Positions 1 to 10,378 are shown, counted from the first letter of the stretch. The stretch: DNA of 41,180 bases from Thermoplasmatota archaeon (GCA_030616985.1 JAUWWG010000005.1:1-41180); one strand, 5' to 3'. Numbers and translations are program-made. The notes: generated from the letters alone by a model not told the origin.

Positions 1-15
1 ATCGGAGATGAACCA

Positions 16-369
16 ATGGAATTATACTTGATAAATAATGCTGGTTTAGCAAAGGAAGTCCATATTGATACATTTATAAATAATAAAAAAAAGGAATTAT
101 TTTATGTTACAGCATTACCTGATGAGGGAGAAGTTGATTTGCAAATTTATTTAAATGAAGTAAGAGAGAAAAAAGAGTCAATTAAAGTAAATTTGAAATT
201 TAAAGATACATATGGAAGAGAATTTAATGAAAACCTTGGTTTGGATTATAATAAATTAGCAAAACGAAAAGTTGTAAATTATTATACTACAACAGAGAAA
301 AAATTGCAAGCGATTTCTAATAAATTGGTTAGTATTATAAATGTTTTAGGAGGTCATCCACCATTCTAG
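16..369 (+). CDS. Uncharacterised protein, possibly the C-terminal part of a gene starting upstream of the window
   Basis: 117-aa ORF; frame is open to the window edge (no stop in positions 1-15), so the start is uncertain; no family recognised. Confidence 0.5.
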   Translation: MELYLINNAGLAKEVHIDTFINNKKKELFYVTALPDEGEVDLQIYLNEVREKKESIKVNLKFKDTYGREFNENLGLDYNKLAKRKVVNYYTTTEKKLQAISNKLVSIINVLGGHPPF

Positions 370-382
370 TAACACCCCTTTT

Positions 383-482
383 GCAACACCCCAGATGCAA
401 CACCCTTCACGCAACAGTACCAAAAGTTATAACTCACTTCATTCAACACACCAGATTCAACACACCTCTATTCAACAGAACG
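383..482. repeat. Imperfect ~40 bp direct repeat, ~60 bp period, rich in CAACA motifs
   Basis: gcaacaccccagatgcaacacccttcacgcaacagtac (383-420) versus tcaacacaccagattcaacacacctctattcaacagaac (443-481). Confidence 0.7.
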
Positions 483-612
483 CACAATTCTGACTAACGA
501 GTCAGGCCCTGTGTTTTTCCAGAAACATCGTAGAAATGTTTATATATAAGTTCTGTTATGTCATTTAAAAGGGTATCGAAAAGTTTAAAAGAACAAAGGG
601 GGAAGAATTTCA

Positions 613-1563
613 ATGGTTCAAACTCAATCAAGAAAGAAAGAAAAACCAAGCATAGAAGAGATTACACAATGTCCTGAATGTGGTAGTACACATTTAACTA
701 AAGATTATTCCAGAGCAGAGTTAGTTTGTGAAGATTGTGGGCTAGTTATTGATGAGGATTTTATCGATCATGGTCCCGAGTGGCGGGCGTTTGACAGTGA
801 TCAACGTGAGAAAAGAGCACGTGTTGGAGCTCCGATGACGTATACCATTCACGATAAGGGTCTTAGTACCATGATTGGCTGGAAAAACCGCGATTCTTAT
901 GGAAAATCAATTCCAACAAGAAACAGGGCTCAATTATATCGTCTACGGAAGTGGCAGAGAAGAATTAGAATTAGTGATGCCACAGAAAGAAACCTTGCGT
1001 TTGCATTATCTGAACTCGATAGAATGGCATCTGGCATGAGTCTACCTAGGAACGTCAGAGAAACTGCAGCTATGATTTATAGAAAGGCAGTTCTAAAAAA
1101 CCTAATCCGTGGTAGAAGCATTGAGGGTGTGTCTGCTGCTGCACTTTATGCGGCATGTCGTCAATGTAACGTACCAAGAACGCTTGATGAGATTGCAGGA
1201 TCTTCAAGAGTATCTAGAAAGGAAATTGGAAGGACATATCGATTTATCGCTCGTGAACTGGGGCTTAAACTTATGCCAACCTCGCCAACGGATTACATTT
1301 CGAGATTTTGCAGCGAACTTAAATTATCTGGAGATGTACAATCCAAATCAATAGAAATACTAAAAGACGCAGCAGATAAAGAGCTTACAAGTGGACGTGG
1401 GCCGACTGGTGTTGCTGCTGCCTCCATTTATATTGCATCAATACTGTGTGGTGAGAGAAGGACCCAAAGAGAAGTAGCAGATGTGGCAGGTGTGACAGAA
1501 GTAACTATTCGAAACAGGTACAAGGAACTTGCAGAAAGACTCGACATTGATATTATTTTATAA
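613..1563 (+). CDS. tfb: Transcription initiation factor IIB (TFB)
   Basis: N-terminal zinc ribbon CPECGS...CEDCG, two cyclin-like repeats, archaeal TFB signature ([31 protein letters not shown]). Confidence 0.97.
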   Translation: MVQTQSRKKEKPSIEEITQCPECGSTHLTKDYSRAELVCEDCGLVIDEDFIDHGPEWRAFDSDQREKRARVGAPMTYTIHDKGLSTMIGWKNRDSYGKSIPTRNRAQLYRLRKWQRRIRISDATERNLAFALSELDRMASGMSLPRNVRETAAMIYRKAVLKNLIRGRSIEGVSAAALYAACRQCNVPRTLDEIAGSSRVSRKEIGRTYRFIARELGLKLMPTSPTDYISRFCSELKLSGDVQSKSIEILKDAADKELTSGRGPTGVAAASIYIASILCGERRTQREVADVAGVTEVTIRNRYKELAERLDIDIIL

Positions 1564-1568
1564 TTTTT

Positions 1569-2180
1569 ATGACTCGTTGGTATTCAGAGAAGAAAAGAGA
1601 GCATTTCTATAAGGAAGCCAAGCGCGTAGGCTATAGAGCTCGCTCTGCGTTTAAATTAAAACAAATTCAAAAGAAATTTAGAGTCATGCAGGAGGGCGAT
1701 GCAGTTATAGATCTTGGTGCTGCTCCTGGTGGCTGGAGCCAGGTTGCAAAAGAGCTTGTTGGTGAGGGTGGAACAGTAATTGGAATAGATCTTCTACGCA
1801 TTGAACCAATAAATGGTGTAACTTTTTTACAGGGAGATCTGACCAAGGAGCCAACTCTGCAGAAGATCATGCAAATCATTGGGGGTGATAAGGCAGATAT
1901 ATTGTTATCGGATATGTCTCCTAACATCTCTGGTAATTACTCGATTGATCAGGCAAGGAGCATATATCTTTGTGAACAAGCACTCAAAGTGACAGAAAAC
2001 CTCCTTAAGGATGGAGGACACTTTGTGTGTAAGGTATTTGCTGGAGAGGATACAGGCGATTTCATCCAGAAAGTTCATCAAAAATTTAAAGCAGTGAAAT
2101 GTTATTCTCCTCCTGCCTCACGTAAGAGCAGTAGTGAAGTATATGTAGTTGCCCGGTTTCTTCAAAAATCGCATGTTTAA
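1569..2180 (+). CDS. rlmE: FtsJ/RrmJ-family 23S rRNA 2'-O-methyltransferase
   Basis: YRARSAFKL, VIDLGAAPGGWSQV, DMSPNISG, GGHFVCKVF motifs; 5 bp downstream of tfb. Confidence 0.95.
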   Translation: MTRWYSEKKREHFYKEAKRVGYRARSAFKLKQIQKKFRVMQEGDAVIDLGAAPGGWSQVAKELVGEGGTVIGIDLLRIEPINGVTFLQGDLTKEPTLQKIMQIIGGDKADILLSDMSPNISGNYSIDQARSIYLCEQALKVTENLLKDGGHFVCKVFAGEDTGDFIQKVHQKFKAVKCYSPPASRKSSSEVYVVARFLQKSHV

Positions 2181-2243
2181 ATGGAGAAATTTATAAATAA
2201 TAACAAGAGCATATGGCATGTTTGTTACTGTTGCCACAGAATG

Positions 2244-2336
2244 TAATATGAGTTACATAACACGGATCATCTATTGAATGTTAAGGAAAATTTATATAAA
2301 CTGGGATACATAATTAATATACTGTAACTTGTTACA
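2244..2336. promoter_or_regulatory. Two palindromic TGTAAY-n-GTTACA sites flanking a TATA-like box
   Basis: TGTAAT-atga-GTTACA (2244-2259), TATA-like tttatataaa (2291-2300), TGTAAC-tt-GTTACA (2323-2336), start codon at 2358. Confidence 0.45.
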
Positions 2337-2357
2337 TTTGCTCACCTCGCTGCAATA

Positions 2358-3344
2358 ATGGGGGACATACTAATGATGAAAAACCAGCCACTTACAATAG
2401 ATAATTTCTTCGAGATTACAAAAGAAGATATTGAGAAAAAGATAGCATCTACGATTTCTGATAAAAAAATATTTTCAATATTAAAGTCTGGAAAACGTCT
2501 GCGCCCATTACTTGCACAGCTCTCTTTTAAGGTCTGTACTGGTGGAAAGGAAACTCCTTATCAATATCAAAGATCTGTCGAAGGTACTGTAAGTATCGAA
2601 CTAGCACATACTGCATCTCTTGTACATGATGATATAATTGATGAAGACAAAGAGCGGAGAGGAAAACCTGCCTTTTACATTAAGGAAGGCGTACCAAATG
2701 CTCTTTTGAATGGGCATAAGATGCTTGCAATCGGTTTTAATATTGCTCTCAGTCATGGAGAACAAATCGCTCGATTGTATGTTGATACGTGGAGTGAGAT
2801 TTTATGCGGGGAGCTTAAGGAAGTTAATTTCAACAAGGATGACATTAAAAATGGCGCAAATGAGTTATCTACAAAATCAAAGATTTTCAGTGAATATAAC
2901 AAGATAATCAACATGAAGACAGCATCTCTATTTTCTTCGGCTTGTAAAGCAGGAGCGATTGAGGCAGATGCAACAGGTGAGATATTAACAATACTTGCAG
3001 AGTATGGTAGGGAGATAGGACTTGCGTACCAACTTGCCGATGACCTTGTCGATCTTGAAAAAGGTGAAATGATAGATAGCGTTGTTGTTCCTTTATTGAC
3101 TAGACTGGAGAATAAAACAATTAATAATACTTCTTTTAAACTGAATATAATTAAAAGAAAACTTGCAAAAAACTCATCAAAAATTAAACAATTATACACT
3201 GAGGAAATCAAACGACATGTAAGCAAGGCCGAAAAACTAAGTAAGTTGGATGTAATCCCTCCATCACCATACAAGAATCTCCTTACAGACGCACCTGCTT
3301 ATATCACAAACTCTATGTTAAAAGAGATAAACATCACGATATAG
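2358..3344 (+). CDS. Polyprenyl synthetase family protein (isoprenyl diphosphate synthase)
   Basis: First Asp-rich motif DDIIDED and second LADDLVD; GKRLRPLL; start may be 2373. Confidence 0.88.
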   Translation: MGDILMMKNQPLTIDNFFEITKEDIEKKIASTISDKKIFSILKSGKRLRPLLAQLSFKVCTGGKETPYQYQRSVEGTVSIELAHTASLVHDDIIDEDKERRGKPAFYIKEGVPNALLNGHKMLAIGFNIALSHGEQIARLYVDTWSEILCGELKEVNFNKDDIKNGANELSTKSKIFSEYNKIINMKTASLFSSACKAGAIEADATGEILTILAEYGREIGLAYQLADDLVDLEKGEMIDSVVVPLLTRLENKTINNTSFKLNIIKRKLAKNSSKIKQLYTEEIKRHVSKAEKLSKLDVIPPSPYKNLLTDAPAYITNSMLKEINITI

Positions 3345-3361
3345 ACCTGAAAGAGTTCATT

Positions 3362-4006
3362 TTATTTTTTCCTTAGTCTTTTGATTACGAAATAACTTAT
3401 TATTACTACGGCAATGATACCAACTAGAATTAAGGTGAGAGTTGTATTTATCTCAGCAAAAATAAGGAATGCTTGTGAAAACATTGCAATAAGCAAGCAA
3501 CCAATAACTGCTCCAAGCGATATTGCAAAAAAGGTATTCCATGGTTTCATGCCAACTAAACGTCCAACAATAGAACCGACCATTCCCCCTGAACCCTGAA
3601 AGGGAATCATTACAAAAAGCATAATTCCAATGAATCGAAGAGGTTTAATCCAACCGTATTTTTCTTCGACATTTTTGCCTTTCTCCTCAACCTTAATCAT
3701 AAATTTGCCTATGATCGGTATTTTTTTCGCAAGATTGTAGTTCCATATTAAAAACAGAGCGACTATAATATCGACAAAAGCAATTGATAATGCCATTAGT
3801 ATAGGGTCAATGCCAACCAATACACCACTTGGAATAATGGTCTCCTTTCCCAGTGGTGGAAAAAAATATCCTGTGACAAGGGGCCAGTATTTTATTCGCA
3901 GATTTTCCTCAATTATCAATCCAATTGTACCAATAACGCCAAATCCAATTATAAACGGCACAAAGAATTTTGCCAACCGAATCAATGGTTTTGATTCCAC
4001 CCTCAC
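3362..4006 (-). CDS. Small multidrug export protein family (COG2426-like) membrane protein
   Basis: Multi-TM protein with FPPLGKETIIPSGVLVGIDP and MIPFQGSGGMVGSIVGRLVGM motifs. Confidence 0.8.
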   Translation of the reverse strand: MRVESKPLIRLAKFFVPFIIGFGVIGTIGLIIEENLRIKYWPLVTGYFFPPLGKETIIPSGVLVGIDPILMALSIAFVDIIVALFLIWNYNLAKKIPIIGKFMIKVEEKGKNVEEKYGWIKPLRFIGIMLFVMIPFQGSGGMVGSIVGRLVGMKPWNTFFAISLGAVIGCLLIAMFSQAFLIFAEINTTLTLILVGIIAVVIISYFVIKRLRKK

Positions 4007-4061
4007 ATCTATATCTCCAGTACTCTAATGTACTATGATTATAAAGACTATTTCAATTAAT

Positions 4062-4724
4062 TTAATTGGATATGACAATTGCTGTGTGGTCCTTTTCATA
4101 ACGCGATATATCTATTAGATTGATGATATTGAGTCCATGTTCTTCTAGATCCTCGGTTACAAGCTTGTATACTTGTTTTGGTTTCATCGATATGTCTATG
4201 CTTCTTGCTTTAACCATGATAATCCCCTGACCGTTTTTTTTCAAATATCTCATGATATTTCTTATGAAAATTTCAGATTGATTCCTTTGTGATATGTCCT
4301 GATATACAATATCTACGGTAGGCACAATTGTGCTGTATCTATCCGGGTGATTGGCATCGGATAGGATTGGTATTACATTTTGTCTTTTCTTGCTCAGTTG
4401 TAATAATTTTTTTACTGCAACTGGGGAACTTTCAACTGCGTAGACTGTTCCATCCTTTGCAATGTCAGATATATGACTAACTGTTGTGCCTGTTGCGGCA
4501 CCTAGATATAATATCTGAGAATCCGATGTTATGTTGATATCTTTCAGTCCATTTAAAATAGCAGCAGCTAGTTTGCTTCTGTATGGGGTCCAAGAGCGAA
4601 ACTCTTTGTTCTTATAAGTTATCAATTTTTCGTTATAGACTTTGATTCCTTTACAACCCTTTAGATTTTGAGTAAATAATCTGCCATTTTTTTCAAATAC
4701 GCCATCAATGCTTACAGATTTCAT
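4062..4724 (-). CDS. flpA: Fibrillarin-like rRNA/tRNA 2'-O-methyltransferase
   Basis: SKLAAAILNGL, ILYLGAATGTTVSHISDI, VYAVE, DIVYQDISQRNQ motifs. Confidence 0.95.
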   Translation of the reverse strand: MKSVSIDGVFEKNGRLFTQNLKGCKGIKVYNEKLITYKNKEFRSWTPYRSKLAAAILNGLKDINITSDSQILYLGAATGTTVSHISDIAKDGTVYAVESSPVAVKKLLQLSKKRQNVIPILSDANHPDRYSTIVPTVDIVYQDISQRNQSEIFIRNIMRYLKKNGQGIIMVKARSIDISMKPKQVYKLVTEDLEEHGLNIINLIDISRYEKDHTAIVISN

Positions 4725-4799
4725 TAATGGTTGTTATGAGATGCATTTGATAAATATTTTGTCGAAATCTTAAATTACAGCTATAGTATACACCTGGCG

Positions 4800-5915
4800 A
4801 TGATAGACATAGTATTGAAGTCACCGTTGAACGATATTCATAATGAACTTGGAGCCAAATTTACTGAGTTTGCTGGTTTTGAAATGCCGATACAGTTTTC
4901 GTCGATCAAAAATGAACATCTGACTGTGAGAAAATCAGTTGGTCTTTTTGATGTATCTCACATGAGTAATATATGGATCACAGGCAAAGATGCAGAGAAA
5001 CTGGTAAGTCTTACAACTGTGGAGGATGCATCAAAAATTGGAGATGGCAAAAGCCAATACACGGCAATTTTAAGAGAAGATGGTACTGTAATAGATGATA
5101 CAATCTTTATGCATCTTGGGGAAAAATATATGATGATACCAAATGCAGGTATGTCAGATGAGGTTACTAAATGGCTCAATGACAAAGCCGAAGAGTATGA
5201 TCTCTGTGCAATCGCTGAAGATGTTTCCAAGGATTATGTCATCATTGCAATTCAAGGGCCTAAATCAAGGGAAATATTGCAGAAACTTACAGATACCGAT
5301 CTTAAAACAGTGGGCTTTTTTGGTTGCCAGTATACAGATATTGCAGGTGTAAACTGCATTATTTCACATACTGGTTACACTGGAGAATTGGGATTTGAAT
5401 TGCAAATCACTCCACCTAAAATGGCAAAGGATATTTTCCGTAAAATCCTAAAAGCTGGGAAAGAATTTAATATAGAGCCAATTGGACTCGGTGCACGTGA
5501 TACACTTAGACTAGAGAAATGTTTCATTCTTGCGGGTAATGAATTTGAAGGCGGTAAAACACCGCTTGAGGCTCTTATGTCTTGGACAATAAATTGGGAT
5601 CATGATTTTATTGGTAAAGATGCCCTGTTAAAACAAAAGGAACAGGGAGATTATCAACGACTGACATACATGGAATGTATCGATAAGGGCATTCCTCGAC
5701 ATGGCTGCAAGGTACAAAAGGATGGTAAAGAAGTAGGTGTTGTTACAAGCGGAACGATGTCTCCATGTCTGAGTAAGGGCATTGCAATGGCGTATGTTGA
5801 CCCTGGTTACAGAGAAAAAGACACAATACTTGAAATTATTGTGAGAAATAAATCTGTGAAAGCTAAGGTAGTCAAACCGCCATTTGTAAAAAAGGACTGG
5901 GCACAGCAAAATTAG
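4800..5915 (+). CDS. gcvT: Glycine cleavage system T protein (aminomethyltransferase)
   Basis: EFAGFEMPIQFSSIKNEHLTVRKSVGLFDVSHM; GYTGELGFEL; GLGARDTLRLE; SGTMSPCLSKGIAMAYV. Confidence 0.97.
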   Translation: MIDIVLKSPLNDIHNELGAKFTEFAGFEMPIQFSSIKNEHLTVRKSVGLFDVSHMSNIWITGKDAEKLVSLTTVEDASKIGDGKSQYTAILREDGTVIDDTIFMHLGEKYMMIPNAGMSDEVTKWLNDKAEEYDLCAIAEDVSKDYVIIAIQGPKSREILQKLTDTDLKTVGFFGCQYTDIAGVNCIISHTGYTGELGFELQITPPKMAKDIFRKILKAGKEFNIEPIGLGARDTLRLEKCFILAGNEFEGGKTPLEALMSWTINWDHDFIGKDALLKQKEQGDYQRLTYMECIDKGIPRHGCKVQKDGKEVGVVTSGTMSPCLSKGIAMAYVDPGYREKDTILEIIVRNKSVKAKVVKPPFVKKDWAQQN

Positions 5916-5957
5916 AAACCTTTAAAATACTGTTGAAAATAACGAATTTTGGTAATT

Positions 5958-6338
5958 ATGTCAGATGAAGTTAGAGATGATTTGAAGTATACAGATACGC
6001 ATGAATGGTTGAAGTTAAAGGGCGATACGGTAATTATTGGGATAACTGATCATGCTCAAACTGAACTTACAGATATTGTTTTTGTTGAGTTACCAGAGGT
6101 TGGTAAAGAAATCAAAAAAGGGGAAGAGCTCTGCGTTGTGGAATCTGTTAAGTCCGTTTCAGAGATATATGCACCGGTTAGTGGAAAGATTGTTAATGTA
6201 AACGAGAAACTCGAGGATGCACCGGAAACTGTCAATGAAAAACCTTATGACGACGGATGGCTTGTCGAGTTGGAACTCAAAGATAAATCGGAAATTGATG
6301 TGCTAATTGATGCAGAATCGTACAAGAAATCACTGTAA
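5958..6338 (+). CDS. gcvH: Glycine cleavage system H protein
   Basis: Lipoyl-lysine motif VESVKSVSEIYAPVSGKIVNVN; just downstream of gcvT. Confidence 0.97.
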   Translation: MSDEVRDDLKYTDTHEWLKLKGDTVIIGITDHAQTELTDIVFVELPEVGKEIKKGEELCVVESVKSVSEIYAPVSGKIVNVNEKLEDAPETVNEKPYDDGWLVELELKDKSEIDVLIDAESYKKSL

Positions 6339-6517
6339 AATTAGAGGAATCATCAGCCTCATTCATTCATTTTCAAAAATTTATGGCGATATCGTTCAAA
6401 ATCGTTGGAAAACGAATATTTTTTAACTTCAATTTTTTTTATCTTATACATATGGAGAAAATTTCAGAACATCTTTTTCCGAAACGTTATTATATTGTTT
6501 AATATATCTCACATTTA

Positions 6518-6585
6518 GGCGGAGAGATGGGATTGCAAGCAAGTTCAAAGTATTTTTTTAATTAGCGGTGTTATACACCTCCGCC
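6518..6585 (+). other. Candidate structured leader between gcvH and thrS
   Basis: GGCGGAG (6518-6524) complementary to CTCCGCC (6579-6585); alternative hairpin GGTGT-tat-ACACC (6567-6579). Confidence 0.3.
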
Positions 6586-6650
6586 GCCTCCCCCATAAAT
6601 TTTAATCATTATATTTAAAAACATTAAGTTGTTTTACGGGATTTGATTCA

Positions 6651-8513
6651 ATGAAACTTCTACTCATACATAGCGACTATATAGAATATGAAGTAAAAGA
6701 TAAGGCCATTTCGGTTCCTGAGGAAATAGATGCTCATGGCGACAGGATGGAAGAGGTTCTTACTGTATTTACTGCTGTTGAAAAAATTGATGAAAAATCT
6801 CATACGCAGGCAGTGTCAGATGCAACGGCCGAGATTGTAAAAACCGCAGAGCAACTAAAAGTTAATAACATAATGCTTTACCCTTATGCACATCTTTCTT
6901 CTGATCTAGCAAGTCCAAAAGCAGCAAAAGAAATTCTTATAGAAATTGAATATGAGCTAAAAAATAAAGACTTCAATGTAAAACGATCGCCATTTGGATG
7001 GTACAAAGCATTTAAAATTTCATGTAAAGGTCATCCCCTATCTGAACTTTCAAGAGAGATAATCCCTGGAAAAGAGAAGAAAACTGCGGAAAAGGAAAAA
7101 GAGATTGTCTCGCAATGGTATATTTTAACTCCTGAGGGGGAGCTTACTGACGCCGATAAATTTGATTTTACGGGTCATGATGAACTAAAACTTTTATATG
7201 AATATGAAAGCAAAGGGTCACGAAAATCAGAAGGGCAGCCCGCTCATGTTAAGATGATGCAATCTCTGGAGCTTGTCGACTATGAACCAGCAAGCGATTC
7301 CGGTAATTTCAGGTGGTATCCAAAGGGTAGACTCATAAAGGGCCTTCTTGAGACTCATGTCAATAACATGGTAGGAGATTTTGGTGGAATGCAGGTTGAA
7401 ACACCCATTATGTATGATATAGAACATCCTGCACTAAGTGCCTACTTGAAGAAATTTCCTGCTCGACAGTACACCATTAACTCGGATAATAAAAATTTCT
7501 TTTTGCGTTTTGCCGCGTGTTTTGGTCAATATATGATAATGAAAGATATGACGATGTCGTATCGTAATCTTCCCTTGCGATTGTATGAACTCACGCATTA
7601 TAGTTTCAGACGGGAGCAGAGTGGTGAAGTAAGTGGTCTAAAACGCCTACGTTGTTTTACTATGCCTGATTTGCATACTTTGTGTGCAGAGATAGAGCAG
7701 GCAACAGAAGAATTCAAAAGACAATTTGACACTGCAAAGAAATGGATGAATGATCTCAAGCTGGATCACGAGGTTGCAATTCGTTTTGTGAGGGAATTTT
7801 ATGAGAAAAACAAAACATTGGCCCAGAGTCTTGCCAAATCAGCAGGAAAGCCGGTTCTTATTGAGCTGTGGAATGAACAGTACTTCTATTTTGTCATGAA
7901 ATTTGAATTTAATGTTATCGACTCTATAAAGAAGGCAAGTGCCCTTTCGACTGTTCAGATTGATGTTGAAAATGCAGAACGCTTTGATATTACATATGCA
8001 GACGAAAAAGGAGAAAAACAGCATCCATTCATTTTACACACAAGCATCTCGGGAAGTATTGACCGGTGTGTCTATGCTCTTCTTGAACGTGAGGCTGTGA
8101 AGATGGCGCAAGGCAAAAAGCCAATGCTTCCATTATGGCTTTCTCCAACACAGGTAAGATTCATTTCAGTTGGTGATGAATTTGTTTCTGATTGTAAGGT
8201 TTTTGCAGATGAGATGGATAAAATATCTCCATATCATAAGATAAGATTGGACATCGACGATAGGGAGGAAAGCGTTGGTAGAAAGATCCGTGATGCAGAG
8301 AAAGAATGGGTTCCTGTAATTGTTGTTGTAGGTGATAGAGAAAGAAATGAGAAAGCGTTTTCACCAAGATTTAGAAGTGGCGATTTAGGTGAAGATGACA
8401 AAACATACTCGGTAAATGAATTGCATGATTTGATAATGGAACATGTTAAGGATTTCCCTTCGCAGGCGTTGCCTCTGCCTCTTTACCTGTCAAAGAGGGC
8501 GAAATTCAAATAA
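6651..8513 (+). CDS. thrS: Threonyl-tRNA synthetase (archaeal type, N-terminal editing domain)
   Basis: N-terminal MKLLLIHSDYIEYEVKDKA; class II motifs (FRREQSGEVSGLKRLRCFTMPDLH); C-terminal anticodon-binding domain. Confidence 0.96.
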   Translation: MKLLLIHSDYIEYEVKDKAISVPEEIDAHGDRMEEVLTVFTAVEKIDEKSHTQAVSDATAEIVKTAEQLKVNNIMLYPYAHLSSDLASPKAAKEILIEIEYELKNKDFNVKRSPFGWYKAFKISCKGHPLSELSREIIPGKEKKTAEKEKEIVSQWYILTPEGELTDADKFDFTGHDELKLLYEYESKGSRKSEGQPAHVKMMQSLELVDYEPASDSGNFRWYPKGRLIKGLLETHVNNMVGDFGGMQVETPIMYDIEHPALSAYLKKFPARQYTINSDNKNFFLRFAACFGQYMIMKDMTMSYRNLPLRLYELTHYSFRREQSGEVSGLKRLRCFTMPDLHTLCAEIEQATEEFKRQFDTAKKWMNDLKLDHEVAIRFVREFYEKNKTLAQSLAKSAGKPVLIELWNEQYFYFVMKFEFNVIDSIKKASALSTVQIDVENAERFDITYADEKGEKQHPFILHTSISGSIDRCVYALLEREAVKMAQGKKPMLPLWLSPTQVRFISVGDEFVSDCKVFADEMDKISPYHKIRLDIDDREESVGRKIRDAEKEWVPVIVVVGDRERNEKAFSPRFRSGDLGEDDKTYSVNELHDLIMEHVKDFPSQALPLPLYLSKRAKFK

Positions 8514-8569
8514 TACTTCCAACAGATTAAAAAAGAAACATATGTTGTCAAAATAAGGGAGGATAGTTT

Positions 8570-9700
8570 ATGATAGAAATAGAAAAAATACAGAAATTAG
8601 TCGATTCATATGATAAAGATAAGATTACTATAGGTGTTTTGGGGGGACATTCTGCTCTGGATGTATGCAGGGGTGCTAAAAAGCATGGTTTTCGAACACT
8701 TGCAGTCTGTCAGAAAGGAAGGGAGAAAACATATACTAAGTATTACAAAACTAGGGAGGATGGGCGAGGTTGTATTGATGATACAATAATTCTTGATAAG
8801 TTCTCAGATATAACAAAACCAGAAGTTCAGGATCAGCTAAGAAAGAAAAACACCATCTTTATACATAACAGATATTTCTGGGTTTATTTTGACTTTAACG
8901 ATATAGAGAATAATTTTAATGTTCCAATTTACGGAACACGTTCTATGCTTAAACTCGAGGAAAGGGATGTACCAAAGAATCAGTATTATCTTTTGGAAAA
9001 AGCAGGAATAAGATTTCCGAAGATATTTGAATCTCCAAAAGATATTGACCGGCTTGTAATAGTCAAAGTGAATGAAGCTATTCGGGGCTATGAAAGAGCG
9101 TTTTTCTATGCTACTAGTTATGATGACTATAAGAAGAAATCTGATGAAATGCTTGAAAAAAAACAGATAACAAAAGAAGCACTTGAGAAAGCGGTAATTG
9201 AGGAATATGTTGTTGGTGCGCAGATTAATTTCAATTATTTCTATTCAGTAATTGATGATGAACTTGAGATAATGGGTACAGATACTCGGAGACAAACTAA
9301 TCTTGACGGTCTTATTAGGCTTCCAGCAAATGAACAACTGGAAGTTCTTAAGTATATGAAACCAAAAATCATCGAGACCGGTCATATCGCGGCGACAACT
9401 AAGGAATCCATTATTGAGAAAATATTCGTACTTGGTGAAAAGTTCGTCAAGACTACAAAAAAGGAATGTCCTCCCGGCATAATCGGTCCATTCGCACTTC
9501 AGGGTGCCATTGCTGCTGATACAGGAAAAGAAGAAATGGTTGTTTTTGACGTTTCAATGAGAATACCTGGAAGTCCTTTGACTCCGTTCACGCCACATTC
9601 TGGTTATCTTTATGGGGAGTCTATAAGTTATGGTGAACGGATAGCAATGGAGATAAAAAAAGCGGTAGAGATGGATAAACTCAAAGAAATTGTAAGCTAA
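8570..9700 (+). CDS. purP: PurP, formate-dependent FAICAR synthetase
   Basis: GVLGGHSALDVCRGAKKHGFRTLAVCQKGREKTYTKYYKTR; IIGPFALQGAI; DVSMRIPGSP. Confidence 0.93.
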   Translation: MIEIEKIQKLVDSYDKDKITIGVLGGHSALDVCRGAKKHGFRTLAVCQKGREKTYTKYYKTREDGRGCIDDTIILDKFSDITKPEVQDQLRKKNTIFIHNRYFWVYFDFNDIENNFNVPIYGTRSMLKLEERDVPKNQYYLLEKAGIRFPKIFESPKDIDRLVIVKVNEAIRGYERAFFYATSYDDYKKKSDEMLEKKQITKEALEKAVIEEYVVGAQINFNYFYSVIDDELEIMGTDTRRQTNLDGLIRLPANEQLEVLKYMKPKIIETGHIAATTKESIIEKIFVLGEKFVKTTKKECPPGIIGPFALQGAIAADTGKEEMVVFDVSMRIPGSPLTPFTPHSGYLYGESISYGERIAMEIKKAVEMDKLKEIVS

Positions 9701-10260
9701 TGTTTGCAATATATAATTTCCTTCTCAGTAACAATCTTATGTATGGGAATATCATGCTTCTCTACATTTATTTTATCTAATATCTGCAGATGAAATGCAA
9801 GTCCTATCGATGGAGCAGTAGCACTTTCCAGCAATTTATCATAATACCCCCCGCCATGTCCAATTCTATGACCATGTTTATCGAATCCTATGCCTGGTAC
9901 AAGTATCAAATCTATTGAATCAAGTGAAACTTCAATTATACATTCCCTTCTTGGCTCTAGGATATTGTAAGCACCGTGTGTAAGATCATTCCAGTTTTTA
10001 AGTTCGGAGAGAATTAACTTCTTTTTCTCCTTGTCAGTAACAGGTACGATAATCTTTTTTCCATTTGACATACTTTCTTTTATCATATCATGCGTGTGAA
10101 CTTCATCGTCATATGATACGTAGAATAGGATTGTAGAAGCTTGTTTGAATTCATCCATTTCAAAAAGTCTTTTTTTTATTAGATTGCTTTTTTCCATCGC
10201 TTCTGATTTGGATAAATTGTTTCTTTCCCTCATTAGTTCCTTACGGAGCTTATCTTTCAT
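9697..10260 (-). CDS. 5-formyltetrahydrofolate cyclo-ligase family protein
   Basis: LVPGIGFDKHGHRIGHGGGYYDKLL motif. Confidence 0.92.
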   Translation of the reverse strand: MKDKLRKELMRERNNLSKSEAMEKSNLIKKRLFEMDEFKQASTILFYVSYDDEVHTHDMIKESMSNGKKIIVPVTDKEKKKLILSELKNWNDLTHGAYNILEPRRECIIEVSLDSIDLILVPGIGFDKHGHRIGHGGGYYDKLLESATAPSIGLAFHLQILDKINVEKHDIPIHKIVTEKEIIYCKH

Positions 10261-10378
10261 CTAGATATGTATGAATCTTAGAATATATAGAGATTAACCC
10301 TTTGTTTTTTAATATTATCAAAATTAGGAAAAATAAAAGAATAAGCCATAAAAAACAAAACGTCTTATCAATCAGTTA

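Noticed and set aside
383-482. CRISPR array
   Set aside because: Only two imperfect units, no uniform repeat/spacer structure, and no cas genes in the window.
1109-1354. 81-aa plus ORF inside tfb
   Set aside because: Out-of-frame overlap within the well-supported TFB gene.
2753-3274. 173-aa minus-strand ORF
   Set aside because: Antisense shadow of the prenyl synthase, which has clear catalytic motifs; low-complexity Ser/Leu composition.
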